64,000 nt of DNA from Mesorhabditis belari (GCA_958450365.1 CAUEEP010000724.1:2017501-2081500); one strand, 5' to 3'; numbered from the stretch's first letter, positions 32,391 through 45,388 are shown. A program made the numbers and translations. The notes: generated by a model not told the origin, from the letters alone.

Positions 32391-33280
32391 TGATTGTCTG
32401 CCTTATTTTGAATCGTTTTTAATCATCTTGTCCATGTAAAAGCCTGATTTTTGTCAGCTTGCTTCAGTCTTTTAAGCCTTTGCAATGAAAAATGCAATGA
32501 AAAGTGCAAAAATTTCCTTTTGCGGCTAAATCTTTTGCTTTTTGTTTATTTAGGGATTTTTTTAGGCCTCAAATATACATGCCAAAAGTGCTTTTGCCAA
32601 ATATTCTGCCTTACAGGTCTCGAGGGTAAAAACTAAACTAAAACATCGGATTTCCCGTGAAATTCTCTAAAAGATGGTCTTGTTTTGAAAGACCATGATG
32701 AGTTCATTCCTCTGCCTTGTAAAACCCATGTCTAGTACTAGAGTCAGTTCATGCCTCTCCCTACTTAGTTCAGTTTAGTTCAGTCTTGTTTTTTCCGGTT
32801 CCAGGTTCGGATGAAATCGAACTGAAACCCATCTCTAGTCTGTACTCTAATGTAGCCCTATTGCTAGCCAAGTCTTCAGTACTTCAGCTTTTCGTTCTCC
32901 TTATGTCCCATCGTTTAAGCTCCTCTCATATTTCTGTTGTTAAGACTATGACTCGTTAAAGGTACTAGCCGAAGACAGGTTATGCTAGGATACAGCTCTG
33001 TAATGTTAGATACAGATGGTCAGATACAGTGAGTTTTTCAAGGAGTTTTCCGAGGTAAACTCGAAAAACACCAGCTGTAAATGAACGTGTTGTTAGAATT
33101 TGATTTTGAATGGTAAATTAAGAATTCTTTAGATCTGTTAATTTAGAAATTCAAATGTAAATCTGAAATTCAATTGTAAATCAAGATCTTGATATCTATA
33201 GAATCGTACTAAAGGAATTAACTAATCTAGTATCTAAGTTCTTTTATATGTACACCGGTGCTTTTATGGGTTTGGGCTGG
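32391..33280. other. No supported gene
   Basis: AT-rich, non-repetitive. Short frames are present but none showed a domain or paired splice sites. Confidence 0.45.
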
Positions 33281-33287
33281 GAATATA

Positions 33288-33367
33288 AAATATGACCGTC
33301 GCGGAGATTCGAACCCACGACCTCTCGCTTACCGGGTGAACGTTCTACCAATGCGCTACACAGACAC
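33288..33367 (-). tRNA. Degenerate tRNA-Thr(GGT)-like sequence
   Basis: The minus strand has an A-box-like TAGCGCATTGGTAGAACG, an anticodon loop CCGGTAA (GGT) and a B-box-like GTGGGTTCGAATC. The acceptor and T stems contain several mismatches, so this is probably a tRNA pseudogene or tRNA-derived repeat. Confidence 0.4.
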
Positions 33368-33554
33368 CTATCTCTTTCTTTTTGACTGGTTTTGAATGTA
33401 GGGGAGCGTTATGCCTTCTTGCAGTGTTAATATCATCTGATAACCAGAAAGATTTCTATTCATAACCAAATTCGAAATTCAGTTAAACTTTAAAACCTAT
33501 GCCCAAATTTTCTCGTGATAAGAAGTGCATAATTGTTAGATCTGCTTTCTTTTC

Positions 33555-34078
33555 TATTGGGTTGGGGACTATGACTCGGCGCCGAAAATCAAAAAAATTT
33601 CTAAAACTTCTAGCAGACTTCGTCAAATAATACGCGTTTGATATCAGTAGAAAAGTTAGCTAATTCTCTACAAAATGACATTTAAAAGAAAACTCAAACA
33701 GCGCCTCAGCTCAAGAAAAGGCCATTTTTTCACAAAAACTACAAAGTGTCATCTAGAAAAAACGGTTGGAGGGATCTTCCTGCAAATTTGGCAACTTATG
33801 TAATTGAATGTGCTCTATCTTTTTTACATAGACACCAAAGAAGGTTTATGTGGAAGAAACTGTTCAAACGATGAGTCGGACTCTTTGCCATTTTGATCAG
33901 CTGCGTTTGAAAGTTCATAAACTCCACGAAAGAAAAGCTTTGTGGAATCTCTCAAAAGTCATTTTGTAGAGAAATAGTGGATCCTTTTGATGTAAGAAAA
34001 CGTATATTTAAAGAAGGCTTTATGCGTGCAAAAAGTGTCTTTAAAGTTTGCCGCTGAGTCATAGTCCCCAACCCAATA
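33555..34078. mobile_element. MITE with TTGGGTTGGGGACTATGACT ends
   Basis: TA-flanked, about 520 bp, with inverted ends TTGGGTTGGGGACTATGACT and the complement at 34056-34076. No transposase was found. The first nine bases match the mariner copies at 29994 and 2427. Confidence 0.85.
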
Positions 34079-34094
34079 GTTCTCAAAATGCTTT

Positions 34095-34180
34095 TATGTT
34101 TTCTTCTGTTTTCTTTCTTCTTTCTTTCTTCTTTCTTTCTTTCTTTCTTTCTTTCTTCTTTCTTTCTTTCTTTCTTTTTT
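34095..34180. repeat. TTTC microsatellite
   Basis: TTTCTTTC runs with CTTC interruptions, about 100 bp upstream of the CED-2 start. Confidence 0.9.
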
Positions 34181-34274
34181 GACTGGTTTTGAATGTATTT
34201 TGGCTCTGAAAAGTTTAATTTAGCTGTAAATTCAATGATATCTTAAATCAATATCAATTTTTAGATCAATCACA

Positions 34275-35075
34275 ATGGCGGGCCCGAGTGGGGGCGCTTT
34301 TGATCCATTTGAATGGAACGCTTTCTACTTCCCAAAAATGAGCCGCGAAGAAGCCGTTCAAATCCTCTCGGAAAATGATGTACAACTAGGAACATTTCTG
34401 TTGAGAGACAGCTCTCGTCCTGGCACTTTCTCATTGAGTGTTCGTGAATCGGATGAGGCGATGAAAGTACGACACTACTTGATCGAGAAGAATGAGAGCG
34501 GAGGCGTGAAAATCGCTGAACAAACATTCATTGACTTGCCCCAACTATTGAATCATTTCAAGTTACGCATTTTGGATAAAACCTCGTTGACGATTCCGTA
34601 TAGGAAACGGGAATTGGAAAGAGTTCAGGCATTGTTCCGTTTCGAGGGAACAAAGGAGACTGATCTTTCGTTTGAAGCAGGAGAACAATTAGATATTATT
34701 GGAAAGCCGGAGCCTGAGTGGTGGCAAGCGAGGAACGCAATGCAAAGGACAGGACTAATCCCGGCGAATTATGTGGCACCATTAGGGGAAGTTGATAGAA
34801 ACAGTCGAGGAGAATGGTCATCAAGTAGTAGCTCTGGGCCAAGCAGGCATTCAACTGCTAGTACACACGACCACGAGCAAAGTGCTGAGCCGAGACTCCC
34901 AGCACAGGCTTTTGTTGTACACGATCGAACGCCAAACGTCTACGATACAGCTGCTTTACGATTACAGAAAGGACAACAAGTGGAGGTGCTTCGAAAGATT
35001 GGAAATGGATTCTATGAGGGAATTGTTGATGGGAAAAGAGGCACCTTTCCTCATACCTATGTTCGATGGGAGTAG
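34275..35075 (+). CDS. ced-2: CED-2/Crk-type SH2-SH3-SH3 adaptor
   Basis: A 266-residue single-exon frame. Residues about 12-115 are an SH2 domain (WNAFYF start, FLLRDSSRPGTFSLSV with the phosphotyrosine-binding Arg, then HYLIEK). Residues about 117-175 are an SH3 domain (ALFRFEGTKETDLSFEAGE, WWQAR, GLIPANYV). After a Ser/Gly/His linker, residues about 210-266 are a second, more diverged SH3 (AFVVHDRTPNVYDTAALRLQ, ending GTFPHTYVRW). Order and length match CED-2/CrkII. In C. elegans this adaptor links to CED-5/CED-12 and activates CED-10 Rac in corpse engulfment and cell migration. A TTTTTAG acceptor 11 bp before the ATG suits trans-splicing. The SH3-SH3 linker lacks an obvious Abl-type YxxP site. 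Confidence 0.95.
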   Translation: MAGPSGGAFDPFEWNAFYFPKMSREEAVQILSENDVQLGTFLLRDSSRPGTFSLSVRESDEAMKVRHYLIEKNESGGVKIAEQTFIDLPQLLNHFKLRILDKTSLTIPYRKRELERVQALFRFEGTKETDLSFEAGEQLDIIGKPEPEWWQARNAMQRTGLIPANYVAPLGEVDRNSRGEWSSSSSSGPSRHSTASTHDHEQSAEPRLPAQAFVVHDRTPNVYDTAALRLQKGQQVEVLRKIGNGFYEGIVDGKRGTFPHTYVRWE

Positions 35076-35104
35076 GTTGATGGAAAGATTGATGCAAGAT
35101 CGAA

Positions 35105-35610
35105 ACTGGTGAAATTTTAGACTAGACATGGACACACAAATTTGAAGCAAGCTAGAAGCAAGTTAGAAGCAAGTTAAAAGCGTTTTTAGTTTACGTTTGT
35201 AGTGCCCATGTCTACTTTAGCCTATTTAAAACATCGGTGATTTCTAGTTGCACAACTTTATGCATCAATAATGGTTTTTGGAAATGATTTTGAAGTTGGG
35301 TAGCTAACTTTGGGAGTTGGGTAGGGAGTTGGGTAGCTAACTTACACTAGAGGATTTCTCGAGTAATGTGTTTTCTAAAGCATGTCAATTTTTTTTAAAC
35401 TATTGTAACTTTGCATGGTATTATCCCTTTTACTTGATCATAAACTCATTCGATGAAGAATCAGCTAGCTGTTGAATGGGATTAAAAACAAACAGGACAA
35501 CAGAACGGCTAAAATCTGACTACAAGGTTCAAAACAACCCATCTTTTAGAAAACACGTTACTCGTGAAAAACAGATCAGCCAAAAAGTCAAATGAAAAAG
35601 TCGAAGTTTA
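35105..35610. other. 3' region of ced-2, no further gene
   Basis: AT-rich, with a small tandem AGCAAGTTAGA block at 35145-35175 and GGGAGTTGGGTAGCTAACTT repeats at 35296-35345. No coding frame is supported. Confidence 0.45.
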
Positions 35611-35619
35611 CTCTAACAG

Positions 35620-36490
35620 GGTTTCTTGGCTACCATAAAAACTCTAATAGAACGGTCTTTGACTACGCGACGCTCCTATAGAGGTAGGGGCCTTACGTAG
35701 TCAAAGTCAAAGTTTACTCTCAAACAAACGCTCATATCTCGACACCAGTACGTCTGTTTCTACGCACTTAGATATCTAATTAAAGTAGAGAGAATGGGTG
35801 GTTTTTTTGAGATATAACACATATTTTTAGCATTAACCAGCGTTTAGAAAAAAATGATTGAAAAGTGGCAAAAAAAGAGTCGATTTTTCATCATTTTTTT
35901 CTAAGCGCTGGTTAATGCTAAAAATATGTGTTATATCTCAAAAAATCACCCATTTTCTCTACTTTAATTTGATACCTAAGCGCGCAGAAAAAAACGAAAC
36001 TGGTGTCGAAATATGGGTAGCTGATCAAAGCAGCGCCGTGTACAAACAGCGCCCCGGCAAAAATAGCCCTTCCGCTGTTAAGTCTCTATGTGTTTCTTAT
36101 GCTTATTAAATGCAGAATACAATTCTCTACATTTTGCATACTTTCGGATCACTTAAAACATAATTGGTGTCGAGGAAAGCTCAGTTAACCTCTTTTTGAG
36201 CCCTTTTTCGTTTTTTTTGACATTTTCTCATCCTAGATTTGTTCTAAACGGTCCCAAAAGGTTCAGCAGATAGCTAATTTTTTTCTAAATCTAATGAAAA
36301 TAAGAAGCACAAATAAACTTAACCGCAAACGCATTATTTTGGCTGGCGCTGTTTTGACCAGCTCTCGAGATCTCGCGCAGAAACAGTGTTTTGTTGAGAT
36401 TGAGCATTTGTTTGGGAGCAAACTTAGACTACGCGACGCTCCTATAGGAGGTCGTTCTATTGAAGTTTTTACGGCTTTAAAGCATGTCAC
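35620..36490. repeat. Large imperfect palindrome
   Basis: The inner arms 35738-35868 and 35886-36015 are reverse complements over about 120 bp (for example AATGCTAAAAATATGTGTTA against its complement), with a loop of about 20 bp. Outer blocks (CTACGCGACGCTCCTATAG with AGAACGG at 35648-35680 and 36426-36455) recur around it. Element ends were not fixed. Confidence 0.85.
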
Positions 36491-37130
36491 GAATATCATA
36501 GGTGTATGAGTTATGAGTTGTTGAACTGTATTCTTGGGCTGTAATCGTATAAAGCAAGCTAAATTCAAGCTAAACTGGGCAATATGCTCGTGTAAACCAT
36601 ATTGGAACCATATTGAACCATATTTAAGATATTTGGGTAAAGTTCAATGTCGCTTCAATAAAGCCTTCTAAAATCATAAACAATTTCGAAGCCATATCCG
36701 AGAGCCATATCATAGCCATATTTAAGGAACTACGCGGTTATTATAAGTCTGGTGAAAAATAGACGATTCTAAACCATTGACATAGTAAAACTCAAGAAAA
36801 AAATCCAAAAATCAAGATCATTTTCAAAAAAAAACCTAAAAGCTGCTTATTTTTTTTGATGTGATGAACTTTCTCTTTTTAAAAATCACTTTTAAAATTG
36901 ATTGACGATTTTTCACTTTAACAATCAAATCAGGTATTTCTCGAGCTCCGATTTCACTTGCTCCTCTTCTTTTTGCCTTTAATTTTTCAGGTGCTTTTGA
37001 AAAAATTGATGTTTATTGCTTTTTCTATTCACTCATTCATTCCTTTTTATAATGGTTTTTTGGCTCTTTAAAAGAGCCTGGCTTTTTAATTTTGTTGGAA
37101 AAAGGTAGAACACGCAAAAGTTTCAAATAA
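36491..37130. other. No supported gene
   Basis: AT-rich sequence with CCATATTGAACCATATT repeats near 36598-36625. No domain or exon signal was found. Confidence 0.45.
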
Positions 37131-37483
37131 GGGGGGTGGGACAAATGCTACCTTTTTTGCTGGAAAAGGCCTTAGGAAAGGTCGTAGAGCTTCAAAAATG
37201 TTTTCATAGAAGGGAATCGTCAAATCAGACCTCGCTGACACGTCAAATTTGGGCTAAAAGGCAAAAACTACGCAACTTAACGCGTTTCCGCAGTTTTTGC
37301 CTTTTAGCCCAAATTTGACGTGTCAGCGAGGTCTGATTTGTCGAAATTCGGAATCTACGCATACGATTCCCTTCTATGAAAACATTTTTGAAGCTCTACG
37401 ACCTTTCCTAAAGCCTTTTCCAGCAAAAAAAGGTGCGCAAATGTCCGGGTGCGCAAAAAAAGGTCGCATTTGTCCCACTCCCC
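37131..37483. mobile_element. hAT-like foldback MITE, copy 2
   Basis: GGGGGGTGGGACAAATG at the left and TTTGTCCCACTCCC at the right; flanks TCAAATAA and CCAAATAA (7 of 8 identical). The arms share most of the sequence of copy 1. Confidence 0.88.
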
Positions 37484-37674
37484 AAATAACAGCTTTCTAG
37501 TTGTTGAAAGCAGCTAACTATATAGAAAATTAACACCTTTTTTGAGATATTCCCTTATTTAGCTTAATATTCTTGATGTTTGCGTATTTTGCTTAATATC
37601 TTGATATTTGCGTGTTTTGCCATTAGTTATCGACCAAATTTATCCTTTTTCCTTGATAGTTTTGATTGATAAGT

Positions 37675-37778
37675 CTGTCGAAGTTGAAAAATCACAAAAT
37701 TGGGAATAAAATTAGTCCAAAACACAACAAATCGCACAAAATTCTATTCGTTTGTGTGATTTTTCAACTTCGACAATT
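37675..37778. repeat. Hairpin upstream of MED14
   Basis: TGTCGAAGTTGAAAAATCAC and its complement form two arms about 55 bp apart, just 70 bp before the MED14 start. Confidence 0.8.
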
Positions 37779-37845
37779 TTCTATTTATTTCGACTTGTTT
37801 TGATATGCACTCGATTGAAATAAATGTGATTTTTAGTGGATCTGT

Positions 37846-40800
37846 ATGGAACAACCGGCTGACGATGACGACTACAACAAACAGATTCAGCCGATCCCCG
37901 AGAAATGTGGTCCGCCATCGATTCCGTTATCGGTTGGTTACAATTGAAAGCTGATTATATGAAAAGCAAGAGATTTTAAAGCTTAAACGTGAGTTTTTGA
38001 TAGAAACCATGTTAAAAACGTAGTTTTAGATGTTGCTCGACTTTGCCGTGCAACAAATTTTTCACGAGATCACGGTGATGAGCGAATTGTGAGTTTGTTG
38101 AGTTTTTCGATATCCTTTGTATCGAAACAGACGGTATCACAAAAATTGAAGTTTTATGGCTTTTCAGTTTGAAATAATAGTTTAAACTCTCGAAATCACG
38201 TAGTCGAAGCAAGTAATTGCACATTTTTATTGGATAAATTAGCAACTTAAAATGTTTCTGGGGTGAACGTGCCTTGCCATTTGCTTTGCCAAAAAGCTTT
38301 GCCATTTGAAATAAAATAATACTAAGTCTTTAATTTAGGTTGCTAAAGAAATACGAGGAGGAGAAGAAGATCTCGCTCGTACAATTTGCGCACAACACGC
38401 GAACGCTCACCGTGAAATTGTTGGCAATTGTGAAATGGGTGAAGTCGAGTAAAAAGTTCGAGAATTGTTCGGTGAGTGGTCTTAAAAGAAGAAAACCGGA
38501 ATTTTTGGTGTTTTACAATGGTTGATACTTGCTTTTTAGATTATCAACTACATCCTCGATCAACAAGCTCAATATTTTATCGACACCGCTGATCGACTCG
38601 TTTTCTTTTCACGGTAGGGTTTAAAAGCTTTAATCAGGATAATCTTATTTGTTTAGACAAGAATTGGAAGTAGCTAAATTGCCGACTTTTCAAGTGTGTT
38701 CTGCAGTCGATATTCTCACACAGGTAAATTTAGCCTTTCAAAAACATTCATTAGGTATTTATTTTTAATTTACAGGGCACCTATCCTCGGCTTCCACTTT
38801 GCATAAAGCAGCGTTTCATCCGCGAACCGAAAATCACGCCAAAAGAACAAGCGAATGCCCTCTCGAGGATCAACAAAATTCTCCGATACAGAATATCGAG
38901 GGTTGCTTCGAAATTGCCTCCGAAATTTCGTCAAATACACATCAAAAACGGAATGGTTAGTTTTAGTGAAACAAGTAAATATAAATAGTGACCTATAAAA
39001 AAGCAAATATAAATATAAAAAAGCAAAATAGTGACCTATAAATTCAATTTATAGCTCACTTTGGTGGTGCCGAGCGAATTCGAGGTGAAAATGACGGTAC
39101 TCGGTGAAGCAGAGACCCTTCCCTGGACACTTCTCAACATCAAAATTCTTGTCGAAGACTATGAAATTGGATATGGTCAGTTTTTCAATTGAATTTTCCT
39201 CAACTTCTTACACACAATGTTTTAGGCACTCAGCTTGTTCATCCACTTCAATTAAATCTTGTTCACAATGTACTTCAATCAAGAATGGATATCAGCAAAA
39301 ATGTATGAATTTTAAAAGAGAATCTTTGCATAATCCAACTTTAGCCCTTGAACGAGGTGTACACGTTTTTGCACTCTTTCGCGCAATCACTCAAACTCGA
39401 TGTGCTCTTCTGTCAATCTACACAATTGGCAAATGGAAAACTGAGGTATTTTTAAACTTGAACGATAAAGCTAGGCGCTTTGTTTAGAGACAAAATCCTT
39501 ATTGAGCGCTACGATCAGAAAGAACGGATACTCACAGTTGGATATTGGGCTCAAAAGTTGCCGACAAAGAGGGGACAAATCCCGAGGTAGAAATAACCAA
39601 ACTTTTTAATTTGAGCGAAATTGAGCGCTGTATCTAAAATCTTTAATTTTAGATACAACGCCCAATTTCGCTTTCAAATTTCTTGCGATCGGGAGGACTC
39701 GAGGTCCTCGTTGAGGGTGCGGCACTATCCGCCAAATCAGGAACTTGGTGGACTCGATGAACGATCGGGGTTCGTTTTATAAGCCATAACCCTAATACAA
39801 CACGAGCTCAATTGTATTATTAGTTCTACTATTATGGATGCTTATATAGATAAAATATATTTGTTGTTTAGCCGCCTCTCCATTCACAGTCTCCTATCGG
39901 ATGTGTTCGCTTTTCGGTCTCGACAACGCCTTCTCAAGATTCGCCAAAAATTGGAAGAGTCGAGTACTTGTATGTGGAACGATCGTTTTTAAAGCTAAGC
40001 TATAATTTAGCTGCGTCTGTGCTAGTTTCCGGACAAGAAATTCCACTGCTGATCTATCGACTCTTGGACAAATCAACGCCAGAAGAAATGCTAAAAATCT
40101 CCGTCAATTTGTTCAGCGGTCGAGTGATTTGTGTCGTCGATGGTCTAGGTAAGAAATTTGCTTTACAAATTGGAATTTATTATTTAAATTTTCAACAGAG
40201 TATACATTTCCAGGAGAAGTTCAAGAGCTTCGAAATTTGGAGAAATGCCTTGACCCGATCTCTCCAATCCAATCGATCAAAAAACACATTGATAGACTGA
40301 AGTAAGCTACAAAATAGACTATGAGCATCAATCAAATTTAGAATCCTAGCAAACAAATAAATTCAACATTTGTTTTAGGGTATTAACGATGATTGAACGT
40401 TATCGAAAGGCCGTCTCATCGCTTCTTGTGAGAATCGTCTCCGAAACACAAATGGCTTCAAAATTGAGCAAGGTAAGTAAACTTCGAGTTGATTGGGTTT
40501 AACAGCTTACCTTTATTACTATTGTCCCTCAATAAATTCGAATCTTTTTAGATTACTTCTTTACCGGCGGATCGCCTCATTTTACAATTCTACAAAGATG
40601 ATAGCTTTTACTTGGTCAGTTTTTAGATTTATTGATTGAATTTTTTCTAAAGAACATTAATTTTAGATTGTCTCTTTTGTTGTTGATCCTCAATTGATTG
40701 TGAAGACGGAGCTGCACTTGTTGAGTGTAAATGACGATCAATTGACACTGCTACATTTAAGTCGAGTAAGTGATTGATGGTTTTTGCTTAAAAATTTCTT

Positions 40801-43800
40801 GTTTAGGATCATCCAGGATTGGTGGCACCGATGACTCGTTTCTTATACGCAAACAAAGATGAAGTAAGAATGAACTTAAGAAATTTAACTGAGCAAATTA
40901 ATAAAGCCGTTTTTTAGGAATTACGAAAGGGTGATCATTATGGCCGACGATTGACGTGTGCAATTGCAGCTGTTGATGATAGAATATCGTTCATGAAAGT
41001 AAGATAGACTTTGTTTTTTCTATTTTAGCTTTTATTTAGTTATGTGAGGAGCTTGATCGACGCAATATCCAGTACGATCCATTGGAAACCGAGCCTGTTG
41101 TTGGTGGACTCGTTTTGCGGTTAAAGAAGTGAGTTTAAAATGTTCTACAAATGTAATTCTGTAATTTAGTGTGCAAGCCGCAGTGGACACTGAGGCACCT
41201 GAATTTTTCGATAACTTGGTTTGTTGGATTGGGGCAATTTTTGAACAACCACAAATTTAGGTGCGTTGCTGCTTACGATTGGATTCTCGAACGAGGATTG
41301 GATGGCCGTTCGAGTGTTGCATCAAGAACAACCCCCTACCATTGGATTGCTTGCCCGGGAAACCGGGACCAAATGTAGCTAAGAAATAGATCTTTAGTTG
41401 AATAGAAAAGTGACGATAAGTTATTTCACGTTAAAAACACTCAATTTAGACGCGTGCTTGTGTGCTTGATGTGAGCTTGAGCAGCTCAAGCGGACCACCC
41501 GGAATAAACCCCAGCGACTCGTGTAAGTTTCGATGAGATTTGTTACAAAGTTTATTCCAAGAATTCTAAGCTGCGATCAGCTTTCTGAACATTCAATATA
41601 GATATTAGTGGCTACACAAACTTTACTCTATTTTTAGCAGTTTTAACCAGTTAAAAATTATTTCAACTTTATCCTCTTTTAGTATCGACGGCTATTGTGG
41701 AGCGTTTACAAATCTTCGTGAACATTTACAAACTTGTTCACGAATTTGCTCCCGTTTACAAGAAAGTCTACAAAAACGTTTGCTCGGTTTGGGTTTTCAT
41801 TTTGTAAGTTTTTAAATTAATTTGTTTAGATTCAAGCGTATACCTACCACAAACTCATCATCGCATATGGAGAGAAAAGAGATCAATTGATGGTCATTTC
41901 GTTCAGGCCAAATCTTAAAGTATGTTTCAAGTATACATGTAATTAGGCGTATTGTATTGCTTTGGTTTAGAGCAGTGAGCCAAAACGATTCTGCATCACT
42001 TTCAACCAAACGGTGCCCACTGATGCGTATACGGAAGACGATTTTCAATGGCCAGAAGAGGGACGCTGGAATCCCCATACGCAACTAAGTCCCATAATTA
42101 ATGAAAAGTACTTTTTTTGCGTTTAACTGTCCAATTGCTTACGTTGACTTTCAGTTTAGCCAGTCTACTAAAATTTGCCGTTTCAGGTTTAACGCAAATC
42201 CGGATCTCGTCGAACTGGTTGAGTATGTCGTCTCAACCTCGGCTCCACTATGCGCTTTGTCGAAATTTTTGAGAATACGATTCCAATCTGTCAAGGTCAA
42301 ATCTTGCTTTCTATTATATATATGCGAAAATTTTAGGCTCTCGCGCAAATACTCAATCATGATATGGCGTTCCCACTCGAGATGAAGGCAAGGATTCTTT
42401 TTGTGGAGTTTAACCTGTGGCTTTTTAGTATTACCTGTTCGCGATTGATGATTATACGATGCGACTTCAATATGGCCATATTTTCCTTGAGTTTCGATTT
42501 TTGCAGGATTCACAGGTGGATTGTTTTAAGCCTATTTGTTTTAAAAAAAAGCTGATCAGGTCGGAATCAGAGATTGTTCACGATTCCAACCGGCCGTTGT
42601 GGGGTTAGAGCAATTTTGGAAGTGGATATCTGGGCAAGTTTTTCACGATGAAAATCTTTTGCATCTAAAACAAAAACATTTTGAATCAATTAAATAAAAT
42701 ACTTTTTAGGGGAAGCGCTCAATTGTGTACGAATTCGAATGTTTCTCATGCGTCTCCACATGCACCAACCAGTCTGCCATCACAAGTAAGATTTTAGGGA
42801 AAAAAGAAACGAATCTAAATATAAGAACTTTGTCAAGTCTAAATCTAGTCTGCTACGCTTGAACATCAATAATTCTCTTATCTTCAACTACTTCTAATCT
42901 TTTAAATTTAGCACGTAGCCGCCGCTTCACCGCCTCCTTCATCCACTCAATCATTATCCGTGCCTCCATCCTCAACCAACCAATCTCCACATTCGCAAGG
43001 CACCTCATTCACCACTTCGGGATCGGGCCTTACTCTTACTCCAAATATCATTCTCGTCGATCATGTCACGTTGCACAAGGCTTGTCAACCACCCGAAAGT
43101 GCTCTGCGACGACCACTCGTGCCAACCAAAGAAAATAACGCTGAATGTGAGTTGAAATTGTTTGACGCTTATCATTGTTAATCATGGCTAAATTATTCTG
43201 GGCAGTAGATTGCATTCGTCTAGTTTAGATTACACATAAACGGAAGATTATATTGCTTTTTTTTAGTTGCCAACAACTTGTCTCCTTTGGACTCCTATCT
43301 ATCGGCCATTGAATTCGTGTATCGAACGGGTGCCGCTTTCAAAGAGGTTTATGTTGTTGTTCTTTCCTCGTTCAACATCTTTTTAGATCTACTCTCTACC
43401 CTTACCACAACAACCGGTTCACTTTGAAAAGCTTGACGTGCAGCCGGATTCGGTGGGTGGATATAATGTTAAAATTTTTATAAGAAGATAGATGATAGAT
43501 GCTAACTGACGACTATGCCTTTTTCAATGTAAATGAACCTTTCATTTCAGATACGAGCCTCCGTCTTGTCGATCAGAACGCAAAGTGCATATGGACAGAA
43601 CTACCCATGCATTGTCAATTTCCAATTCTTTGTTTGTCCGAACACGTTTACAGTTAAATGCTCCGTTGAATATGGTAAATTTGATCTTGGTTTTTATAAT
43701 TTCAATTTTATAGATGGCTTGGGCGACAGTGGACCAAAAGCTGAGCAAATTTCTATCATCGAGTCGTATTTTGACTATTACATCTCCAGGTAACTTTTCT

Positions 43801-45388
43801 ATAAAATGCGTTTGATCTTTTGTTTCAGGTTTAACAACGAATACGCTTTGGTGGCTTTTATAAATTTGTGCCGAATGACACCGAATGGAGCGCTTTTCTC
43901 AATCATAAAGATTATGAGAGGGCAGTTGTATGGATATGATGAGGTATTAACTTAAATTCTCAAGAAAGCATCGTAAGAGAATCCCTTAGTGAATAAATTT
44001 GATAAAGCATTAAGGCTTTTGGGAGCCCAATTAGTAATTTAGTTTCTGTCAGTGATCTTAACTACCTAAATGAAGTGATTTTGCTTACATAAAATTTATT
44101 TTAGGATCCTTTGACCAACATCTATTGGAACATGTCTATTATGCCGACAATGCTTCAACGGAAACCCGACCAAAGTGGTGGCGCTCACGGGTCCCAGTCA
44201 ACGATGAGTGCTCGAAAGTTCCGCCCCGGAGTGTTGTTGGATCGAAATCAGACTATGAGAATTCATGTGAGTTTATCTGCAAAACATTTAGCTAGGCCAC
44301 TGTGAGCCTTTAGGTGAATTTTTGCCCACTTTCACCCGATGAATCGGACAAAATGCGAAGACATATGATGTGGTTACAATACAATGTCCAAACGTTTGTT
44401 TATATCGAGCAATTTATCCATTTTTGCGTTTAGAAATCAAGTCGAACAAGTTAATCAAGGGATGTCCGACGAGAAAGAGGTGAGGAAAGCATAGTTGTTC
44501 AAAAAAGTTTCACAAAATTAGATTCTAACAAATATATTTGCGGCGGCAAACGAGATGGCCAGGCAGAGCAACGAGTGCCCGCTTTGGGAGGTCGTTTCGC
44601 AGCTACTTCAAAGACCCGAGCTGAACAGTAAGTTGTTGGCAAAGTGAAATCAAAATGTAATATGTGATAAGCAAAAGATTACATGAAAGAGCTACATTAT
44701 ACACGTACACGGTGTTCCAAAAAAAGTAACTTTAGCGCGATTTTTCTCAGAATTTCTAGTGGCTGGTGGTGGTTGCTAGTGGTGGTTGTTGTGGTGCCGA
44801 CGTGAATATTTTGGACGGGTTTTGATATTTTTTTCCTTTGTCCCGATCTCATGACCACCAATAACCAATACATGAAATTTCTGAGCCACCATGGTTACCA
44901 CCACCGTATGGGCCATCACTATGAGATTTTTGCTGTAATTGAAACTTTCTAGTGGCATCATGGTGTCAGATTAGAGATAACATGTAAACTAAGATTTATG
45001 ACCCAATACTTTATCGTTTTAGAAAATCCAGTAATCTCTTGTATATAGAACTCTTTTAACTCGCAATGTTCAAAGAGGCAGCCATGTTCTACTCGTGAGC
45101 TGCTAATCAATAAATATTCGCTTTGGCACCACACCAACCACTAGAAATTCTGAGAAAAATCGCGCTGAACTGGCTTTTTTTGGGACACCAGTATAGTCAC
45201 AATTATAAACTACTATTTTTCTAGGAATGCCAAGCTCTGTACCAATGCCCAATTCGATGATGGGCCCGGGTTCGGTGGATAACATTGGTTCTGTGGGGCA
45301 AATCCCCTCAGTTGGCAATATGGGATCAGTGGGGACCTCAGGTTCCGTACACAATCCTCTTCTTAAGGGTGAACCGGGTATGTATTGA
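37846..45388 (+). CDS. med-14 (rgr-1): Mediator complex subunit 14 (MED14/RGR-1)
   Basis: About 24 exons with short introns. The first exons (37846-37932, 38030-38088, 38339-38471, 38540-38612, 38658-38723, 38776-38955 and 39053-39174) encode the conserved MED14 N-terminus: [36 protein letters not shown] and a [16 protein letters not shown] stretch, then [13 protein letters not shown]. This is the region that anchors tail and middle modules around the Mediator backbone. Later exons run through the long beta-rich body to a Pro/Ser/Gly/Met-rich tail, ending KGEPGMY at a TGA at about 45388. A TTTTTAG acceptor lies 11 bp before the ATG, and AATAAA is present at 45548. A MITE (44708-45191) sits in the last intron. 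The gene converges with the SAFB-like gene. Confidence 0.92.
44708..45191. mobile_element. MITE in the last MED14 intron
   Basis: TA-flanked ends of the type ACGGTGTTCCAAAAAAAGTA and TTTTTTTGGGACACCAG. The subterminal inverted repeat AGCGCGATTTTTCTCAGAAT is shared by both halves. The centre is rich in GGTGGTGG. No transposase frame. Confidence 0.88.
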
